From Stentor coeruleus (taxonomy: Eukaryota > Ciliophora > Heterotrichea > Heterotrichida > Stentoridae): DNA of 46,439 bases. The position numbers were made by a program, and so were the translations under genes. Numbering within the stretch: the stretch's first letter is position 1; each line of letters starts with the position of its first letter. Shown here piece by piece: positions 40,682 through 46,439 of the stretch. The notes beneath the pieces were generated by a model, which had not been told where the DNA came from, searched no databases, and saw nothing but the letters and a program-made list of their open reading frames with translations. The stretch lies in assembly GCA_001970955.1 (NCBI GenBank), contig MPUH01000551.1:1-46439 (forward strand). Reading direction: 5' to 3'.

Positions 40682-41644
40682 CTAAATTTGACTCATATCA
40701 ATATTTGGAATAGTATCTTCTAGATTTTGAGAATGATTGCATTGATCTAACTGATTATCTGGGACTACTTGATTATCTGATGGTGGGACTACATGGCTAT
40801 CTGATGGTGGGACTACTTGGCTATCTGATGGTGGGACTACTTGGTAATTTGATGCTACATAAATAAATTTGACTACTCGAGCATCTTGTGCTGAATTCTG
40901 ATTTCTATTGGCTTGTAAAACTCTTAGGCAATCCTTCAATTTATTATGGCAAGATTCCATATATATTATAAAATAACTCTCTATAGTCAAAAGAATTGCT
41001 GTTATTACAAGAATCCAGAAGCCTGCAATTGATGCGAGTCTATTATAAGAAAGTATTGCCCAGAAATAAATCCATAGCAATAATATATTTTCTTGCACAT
41101 GGCCTTTCATAGTATTGTAATCGTATTTATCTTGAAAATAACCAAAAATTGATAGAGATAAAAATAAAGAGATTAGAAAGATGGTAAAAATAAGTTTGAA
41201 ATTCATGTATTCATCGCTTATAAATACTACTACACAAGCATACATAACTTTTCCCAATACTTCAATGTTAAAAAAACTCTCAGTTTCATTAGAAATTTTA
41301 TACAAAGAAGGGTAAAACAATATAGCAAATAAAAAATAAAAAAAGAAAATAATCAACGATACAATAAAAAGCCCAATATGCTCACCAGAAAAGCATTTCA
41401 TATTACTATTATTCAGGACAAAACTTTCACCCAGTTCATTTTTTCTGCAAGTCGTATTTGAAAGAATACCAATAAAATTTTCTATAATCAAAGAATTTAT
41501 CATTATTTTCATAAACACTGAACCACCTTTCCTTACATTTTCTTTTTGGTTTTCATTTTTAGAGAATACATAAAAAACTCCTGATGCAATAAAAAACAAA
41601 GCTACAATCGTAAAAGTGTATATCTGACTAGCTAACCACCCCAT
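40682..41644 (-). CDS. Multi-pass membrane protein, possibly 5'-truncated (320 aa from first ATG)
   Basis: At least six hydrophobic segments (for example GLFIVSLIIFFFYFLFAILF and LIFTIFLISLFLSLSIFGYF) and a soluble Gln/Pro/Ser-rich tail containing three 8-residue repeats (QVVPPSDS-like). The first ATG is at 41644 (MGWLASQIYTF). The open frame continues upstream to 41779 without ATG and looks coding (ALEKSVNWLDSEIGF), so the true start may be missing or supplied by an upstream exon. It follows the larger membrane-protein gene by about 110 nt. A second copy lies at 45775-46439. It resembles the C-terminal membrane part of large ciliate surface proteins; function unknown. Confidence 0.65.
   Translation of the reverse strand: MGWLASQIYTFTIVALFFIASGVFYVFSKNENQKENVRKGGSVFMKIMINSLIIENFIGILSNTTCRKNELGESFVLNNSNMKCFSGEHIGLFIVSLIIFFFYFLFAILFYPSLYKISNETESFFNIEVLGKVMYACVVVFISDEYMNFKLIFTIFLISLFLSLSIFGYFQDKYDYNTMKGHVQENILLLWIYFWAILSYNRLASIAGFWILVITAILLTIESYFIIYMESCHNKLKDCLRVLQANRNQNSAQDARVVKFIYVASNYQVVPPSDSQVVPPSDSHVVPPSDNQVVPDNQLDQCNHSQNLEDTIPNIDMSQI
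40774..40845. repeat. 24-nt minisatellite in coding sequence
   Basis: Three units starting at 40774, 40798 and 40822, each about 'tatctgatggtgggactac(a/t)tgg'. They encode eight-residue repeats VVPPSDSQ/H/N in the tail of the membrane protein, so unit number can change without frameshift. Confidence 0.92.
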
Positions 41645-41757
41645 TTTTGAAGGGATAATTATTTCTGAAAAACCAATCTCTGAATCTAGCCAATTGACAC
41701 TTTTTTCTAATGCTAAACTAGACAATGAATATATATTTACTAAAGACCCTGTGCGAA

Positions 41758-44712
41758 TTATAGTACAAAAAAACCTAATTCAGTATTGCTATTCATTTGG
41801 CTTGGTGAGTGATCAGAATCCAGTAATGTTGCTAATTCATCTTTGAGATTCAAAAGTTCTTCAAGATTTTTGTCAATTAATTGATTACTTTCTTCATTTC
41901 TTTCATTTACAGGAATTTCACAATCTGCAATATTTAGTTGATCTCCTCTATTTGGTAGGTTAATGAGGGAATAAGGTACAAGACTTTCAAGAATATTATC
42001 AAGGTTTATGCATTTAGAGATTATAAAATCTGAAAAAGATGAAAATGTTTTACTTATTTCAGCCATAGGGGGATTTTCTATGATAGGATTCGCGTTTTCA
42101 GGAATTGGAACATTTTCATCTCGCCCTAGTAAATCATCTCTAACTTTTTTTTTATTTTGTTGAGATGCTGTTCTGTATATACTTTTTGCTAGATGTTCCA
42201 GCATGCTGTTAATAAACGGATAATTAAAAACTTGCAAGTGGCGACCCCCTATACTAAGTTTCAGTTTAATAAAAAAGAATCTAAGATTATCCCTTGAATA
42301 TCCAGGGTAAACATTTTTAATTGTTTCTATAAATGGAGATATACATATTGTTCTGACTCCTGGACCTAATCCAAATTTTTCCCTGAATCTTTGATAATCT
42401 GTCCTTATATTATTGTCATCATAAATATTAACTTGATTAGCAGCAGGTCCTCTATTTTGCGCGTGCTCTAAATTTTGAACTTCAATGATTTTTACTGGCG
42501 GAGGTATATATAAATGCTCAAAAAGTAGGAATTTAAAGAATTTAAGATTGATTTCATTGAAAGGATTTTCAACTTTTTCATGTTTTTCTAAGCGATTACA
42601 ATCAGTGCAGATTGTTGCTTGATGATCTTTAATATTGATATCAAGTATACCATTTTCAAACCTAATTAAATCTATGTCTTTTTCAATATCTTCAATAATC
42701 ATTTCTCTTGTGTTGTTATCTTTAACATTTAATTTCTTTAATCTATTTTTCACATGGAGTTTACTAAAATTGCTCGATCTCGCATAAACCATACTAGGGA
42801 AAAAACCCATTATTAAGCAAACTATAAAAACAATAAAAAACACAAGTAAGCTAATNATTATTAAGCAAACTATAAAAACAATAAAAAACACAAGTAAGCT
42901 AATATTTTGGTCATCAGCAAAGCCTCCTTCCATACAGTAAATCACAGAAAATCCACACACAAAAGGTAAATATAAGCATGACCATATAAAAATGCAAAAG
43001 TATTGTTGGACCTCTTCTTCTTTATCCCAAACTCTGAGCTTTAACTCTAATACTAAAACAAATAAAATGCATGTAAAAATACTAGCAACAATAATTGGGG
43101 TCATGTATAAATTTTTTATAAAGCACAAAAGGCTGATAATTTCTATTAGGATAAAAATAATAAAAGTCACTATTTGGCAAACCCTTAATTTTTTTAAGCA
43201 TTTTTCTTGAAGCAAAGATGAACGAATATTTTTTATTATAGAAATTCGACGTAAAGATGGGTTTATATGGAACTTTTCTTTTATATAAAAGTTTAAATTT
43301 TCAATAAAAATCGAATGAAGCATACAAATCACTAGTACTATAAGGCTTTGGCTCAAAATCCAGAGTTTTTCATTATTATCGGTGTAGTTCTTAAAGTAAA
43401 TATATCGAGTTAAGACAAACACCCCAATCATATATTCAACTTTCCATATAATCGACAAATATTTTGCTAATTTATTTTCCCAAGCCACACTTTTATTTAA
43501 ATCTTCTAAGTTTATTTCAGTTAACATAAAAGCTTGTAAATATTTATATGAAAAAAGGATAATCAATGCACAAATCCCAAGTATGTAAAAACTAGTCAAT
43601 ATTCCAATAAATCCACCTAGGCTTAAAGTTTCAATGCAAAATAATGGAACAAATATTAATGATGGTAAGCCAAAAAAGCTTAGGATAATAAAGTTAAGGA
43701 TTTCAGCATTGCGATAATCCCAACTTTTGCATAGAGTATCAATCACCAAACAATAAATCCCAAGTATTAAAATACTATGACTAACCATTTCAGATACAAT
43801 TGTATATCCTGATAAATATATTCTCATTGACATAGCCATAGCACCGATATAAGCAAAAGTCCACAAAACAACAAAAATCCCTGTTTTTTTATTAGGTTCC
43901 AAATTGATCTTCACATATATATCTGTTAATGTATAAACCAAAGGGACCCCAATTGCCAAGTATTGACTATAATTAACCATTTCAATATCATCATTTTTAA
44001 TTGCAAACATAAACACTATAGCCATTGAAAATACAACAATAATACTAACAATACTTGAAATTATAGCGACAACTCTAATTCTATATAAAATAAAATTTAT
44101 TGAGTAAATTAAGCCTAAACTCAATATCACCAGCATAAAAACTGAGCCTTCAATTTTATATGAGATTTCTAAAGGGTTCCCAGCAATGTTCATGAGGATT
44201 TGGGTTGATAAAGTTATACAAAAGGAAAATATAAAAATAAGAAACTTAGGGTTTTTACGTTCAACCTTGTATTCAGTTTCATAAAATATCAGTAACTGGC
44301 TTAGGTAAATTAAAGGACAAATACCTAGACTAGTGATAGCTGCCCAGGTGGAATCTTTGAAAATAAGTATTAAAAAAGAGCATAAGTAGAGGGCTAATAT
44401 GAAGATCACAACATAATATTTTATAGTAAAATATTTATTTTCTACAGCCTCTTCATCTGGCTTTAAGGCTATTGGAGAGAGGGTAGTTTCATCATTAAGC
44501 TTATTCTTGATATTATTTATAAATCCTCTGTCCTTTAGTTTTAAATATTCGTAAATTAATACTGAGATAAGGTAAATATCTAATATTATCATTGCTGGAA
44601 TATATTGAAACATTTCTGATGTTTGGGATAAACATAATATTAGAAAACTGCATATTATGTTAGAAAAGCACACAATAGCTTTAGAGCGTAAATCGTCTAT
44701 TAACTCCATCAT
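41758..44712 (-). CDS. Large multi-pass membrane protein (about 968 aa after correction)
   Basis: ATG to TAA. Residues 1-~640 contain at least a dozen hydrophobic segments with short loops. The last ~330 residues are soluble, with a CTDCNRLEKHEK segment and acidic Asn/Glu-rich stretches. No channel-pore, transporter or enzyme motif recognised. The frame contains one N (42856) within a perfect 47-nt duplication that adds 16 spurious residues (a doubled hydrophobic segment and X). Without them the protein is about 968 aa. Because 48 is divisible by three, the frame is unaffected. Possibly a ciliate-specific surface or organellar membrane protein. Confidence 0.75.
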   Translation of the reverse strand: MMELIDDLRSKAIVCFSNIICSFLILCLSQTSEMFQYIPAMIILDIYLISVLIYEYLKLKDRGFINNIKNKLNDETTLSPIALKPDEEAVENKYFTIKYYVVIFILALYLCSFLILIFKDSTWAAITSLGICPLIYLSQLLIFYETEYKVERKNPKFLIFIFSFCITLSTQILMNIAGNPLEISYKIEGSVFMLVILSLGLIYSINFILYRIRVVAIISSIVSIIVVFSMAIVFMFAIKNDDIEMVNYSQYLAIGVPLVYTLTDIYVKINLEPNKKTGIFVVLWTFAYIGAMAMSMRIYLSGYTIVSEMVSHSILILGIYCLVIDTLCKSWDYRNAEILNFIILSFFGLPSLIFVPLFCIETLSLGGFIGILTSFYILGICALIILFSYKYLQAFMLTEINLEDLNKSVAWENKLAKYLSIIWKVEYMIGVFVLTRYIYFKNYTDNNEKLWILSQSLIVLVICMLHSIFIENLNFYIKEKFHINPSLRRISIIKNIRSSLLQEKCLKKLRVCQIVTFIIFILIEIISLLCFIKNLYMTPIIVASIFTCILFVLVLELKLRVWDKEEEVQQYFCIFIWSCLYLPFVCGFSVIYCMEGGFADDQNISLLVFFIVFIVCLIXISLLVFFIVFIVCLIMGFFPSMVYARSSNFSKLHVKNRLKKLNVKDNNTREMIIEDIEKDIDLIRFENGILDINIKDHQATICTDCNRLEKHEKVENPFNEINLKFFKFLLFEHLYIPPPVKIIEVQNLEHAQNRGPAANQVNIYDDNNIRTDYQRFREKFGLGPGVRTICISPFIETIKNVYPGYSRDNLRFFFIKLKLSIGGRHLQVFNYPFINSMLEHLAKSIYRTASQQNKKKVRDDLLGRDENVPIPENANPIIENPPMAEISKTFSSFSDFIISKCINLDNILESLVPYSLINLPNRGDQLNIADCEIPVNERNEESNQLIDKNLEELLNLKDELATLLDSDHSPSQMNSNTELGFFVL
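42809..42903. other. Assembly gap (single N) flanked by duplicated contig ends
   Basis: 42809-42855 and 42857-42903 are identical 47-mers on either side of the N at 42856. This is the pattern left when two overlapping contigs are joined with a placeholder instead of merged. Confidence 0.93.
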
Positions 44713-45774
44713 TTTATTAGCTTTTAATATTTGTTAATGTAAAATCGATATTATGTAGAATATTCATAATCTTTAATTTAGGCGGCAAATTTTTTTTGTT
44801 TGTAATGATGAAACTTGAAGGGAGATTTTTGGTTGACAAGAAATTTTAGAATTAATAAAAGCTTCATATATAATTTTTATTATAAAAGGATTACTTTTGA
44901 TTGCATGAAGTACATAGAAATGCTAATTAAGAAGGAAAAAAATGTGAATGATGAAGATAGAGAGGTTTTATTATATAAACTAAAGTTTTTGAATGTAAAT
45001 ATTGTATAAGTTGTAGTGTATTATTATATGCTTAAGTATATGATGTATTTTTTTGAAAATATGATGTAATTAAGAAGATTCAAAAGGAAAAATTTGAGAA
45101 AAGTGCGAGGATTACTAAGGAAAAACATTTTATTTATGTTTAGATGTTTTTTTTATGATGCTATAAAAGATAAGACAGATTCTATATTTTAATATATTTT
45201 ATATATTTGATAAGACATTCATATTCTTATTAAATAATCTTTCATTAAGACATTCTATCATCATATTTAACATCACTTTTGCAATTCACTAGAGCTAATT
45301 ATTTTTCCACTTACATAAAAAAAATTCTCCTCTCATCTCCCTGATAAAAACTTTCTGTTCCAAATCCTATTTCTCAGAATTATTTACACAAATCCTAAAA
45401 TACCACTTTTTTCAAAGCTAAAAAACTAGAGACCCTATAATTTTTCATCAAAGTTCCATAATTTTAAAAACCTCAGCTGCGAACTAGGTGACAGAGTTTC
45501 AAAGATCTAAACAACCTAGCACAAGAAGTAGCAACCAAAGCAACCAAAATTGATTTCACAACTTATAGTAAAATCATAATAAAATAATACAATAGAATTT
45601 CATCTTGAATTTATTAATAAAAAAATTAAATCTAATAATCAATATTTATTCTTTATATATTCAAAATAAAAACTATAACAGCAATATATACAAAGAAATA
45701 TATTTAATTGAAGAAATACACTTGCTATAAAATTTTTAGTTATATCTACGGCTAAACTTTCAGATGATAAAATT
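44713..45774. other. Intergenic region, nothing recognised
   Basis: A 64-codon frame at 44815-45009 lacks a proper ATG and is not called. About 45240-45480 is nearly free of G on the + strand. Short A/T-rich stretches only; no RNA gene seen. Confidence 0.5.
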
Positions 45775-46439
45775 TTAATTATTATCACCAGGATTTAGAG
45801 AATTATTGCATTGAATTGATTGGCTACCTGATACTGGATTACTATCTGGGATTATTTTATTATCGGGTGCTGCTTGAGTTTGATTTGTTGATGAACTTTG
45901 ATTTTTTTCGACTTTTAAACAAATTCAGCAATATTTTACACAGCTTGAGAATAATGCAATATTACTGCCTATAGTTAAAAGAATAGTCGTTATTATAAGA
46001 ATCCAGAAGTCTGCAATTGATGCGAGTCTATTATAAGAAAGTATTGCCCAGAAATAAATCCATAGCAATATTATATTTTCTTGCACATGGCCTTTCATAG
46101 TATTGTAATCGTATTTACCTTGAAAATAACCAAAAATTGATAGAGATAGAAATAAAGAGATTAGAAAGATGGTAAAAATAAGTTTGAAATTCATGTATTC
46201 ATCGCTTATAAATACTACTACACAAGCATATATAACTTTTCCCAATACTTCAATTTTAAAAAAGCTCTCAGTTTCATTAGAAATTTTATACAAAGAAGGG
46301 TAAAACAGTATAGCAAATAAAAAATAAAAAAAGAAAATAATCAACGATACAATAAAAAGCCCAATATGCTCGCCAGAAAAGCATTTCATATTACTATTAT
46401 TCAGGACAAAACTTTCACCCAGTTCATTTTTTCTGTCTG
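45775..46439 (-). pseudogene. Partial second copy of the multi-pass membrane gene, with in-frame TGA
   Basis: Nearly identical to 40682-41725 over the membrane region (RKNELGESFVLNN, then GLFIVSLIIFFF and onward); it runs off the right window edge. At 45925-45927 a TGA aligns with AAG (Lys) of the other copy. After it the same frame stays open for about 49 codons to TAA at 45775-45777 and still resembles the other tail (QCNNSLN versus QCNHSQN). It lacks the 24-nt minisatellite. Either a recent nonsense pseudogene or a truncated functional protein. Confidence 0.75.

Noticed and set aside
41743-41768. 26-nt intron joining the two membrane-protein genes
   Set aside because: It would restore the frame, but all proven introns are 15-16 nt and end TAG; this one ends CAG. 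Kept only as an open question.
44815-45009. 64-codon frame on the + strand
   Set aside because: Begins with TTG; the nearby ATGs at 44805 and 44808 are in another frame that stops after 15 codons. No intron of local type joins them.
1-46439. Recoded stop codons (TGA as Trp, as in Blepharisma)
   Set aside because: Frames up to 1722 codons contain no internal TGA, the 699-aa and 1722-aa genes end in TGA, and Trp is encoded by TGG. The standard code fits.

Overview
The window looks like macronuclear-type genomic DNA of a heterotrich ciliate, most likely Stentor. It is very AT-rich and gene-dense, TAA, TAG and TGA all end genes, and long frames contain no in-frame stops. Five genes rebuild into full-length proteins only after removing introns of 15 or 16 nt. 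All seven introns found end in TAG and carry an A six bases from the 3' end. Tiny introns with the standard code are established for Stentor. Blepharisma, which also has tiny introns, reads TGA as Trp. The species is inferred from these traits, not proven.

Left part (1-10.7 kb): an EF-hand protein, the Golgi tether subunit COG8 (2 introns), a DHHC palmitoyltransferase (1 intron) and a long coiled-coil protein, separated by AT-rich spacers. Centre (10.7-20 kb): a 1722-aa leucine-rich-repeat protein, a small basic protein, RIO2 kinase (40S ribosome maturation) and a coiled-coil protein, packed with gaps of 29-45 nt.

Accessory-looking stretch (20-30 kb): an unknown 504-aa gene, tandem repeats, and decayed pieces of a second copy of the neighbouring 2.3 kb (end of the coiled-coil gene, end of the 504-aa gene, and the 504-aa gene's 5' flank). 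The pieces keep order and orientation but are separated by two intact deubiquitinase genes: an unusual TPR-USP fusion and a canonical DUSP-Ubl-USP enzyme of the USP4/11/15 type. A RING-CH (MARCH-type) membrane E3 ligase follows, so three ubiquitin-system genes lie in a row.

Right part (30-46.4 kb): a tandem-GAF coiled-coil protein, an EF-hand-like protein (1 intron), mitochondrial-type GABA transaminase (2 introns) and a calcium-dependent protein kinase (1 intron), the last three head-to-tail with gaps of 63 and 21 nt. Then come a small unknown gene, a coiled-coil gene, a gene remnant and two multi-pass membrane proteins. A second, partial copy of one of these carries an in-frame TGA and runs off the window end. 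The single N at 42856 is flanked by a perfect 47-nt duplication and is very probably a scaffolding error.

No tRNA, rRNA, CRISPR or recognisable transposase was found. Fifteen-nt introns in phase 1 or 2 can be invisible in an open frame, so some proteins given as single-exon may contain five extra residues.
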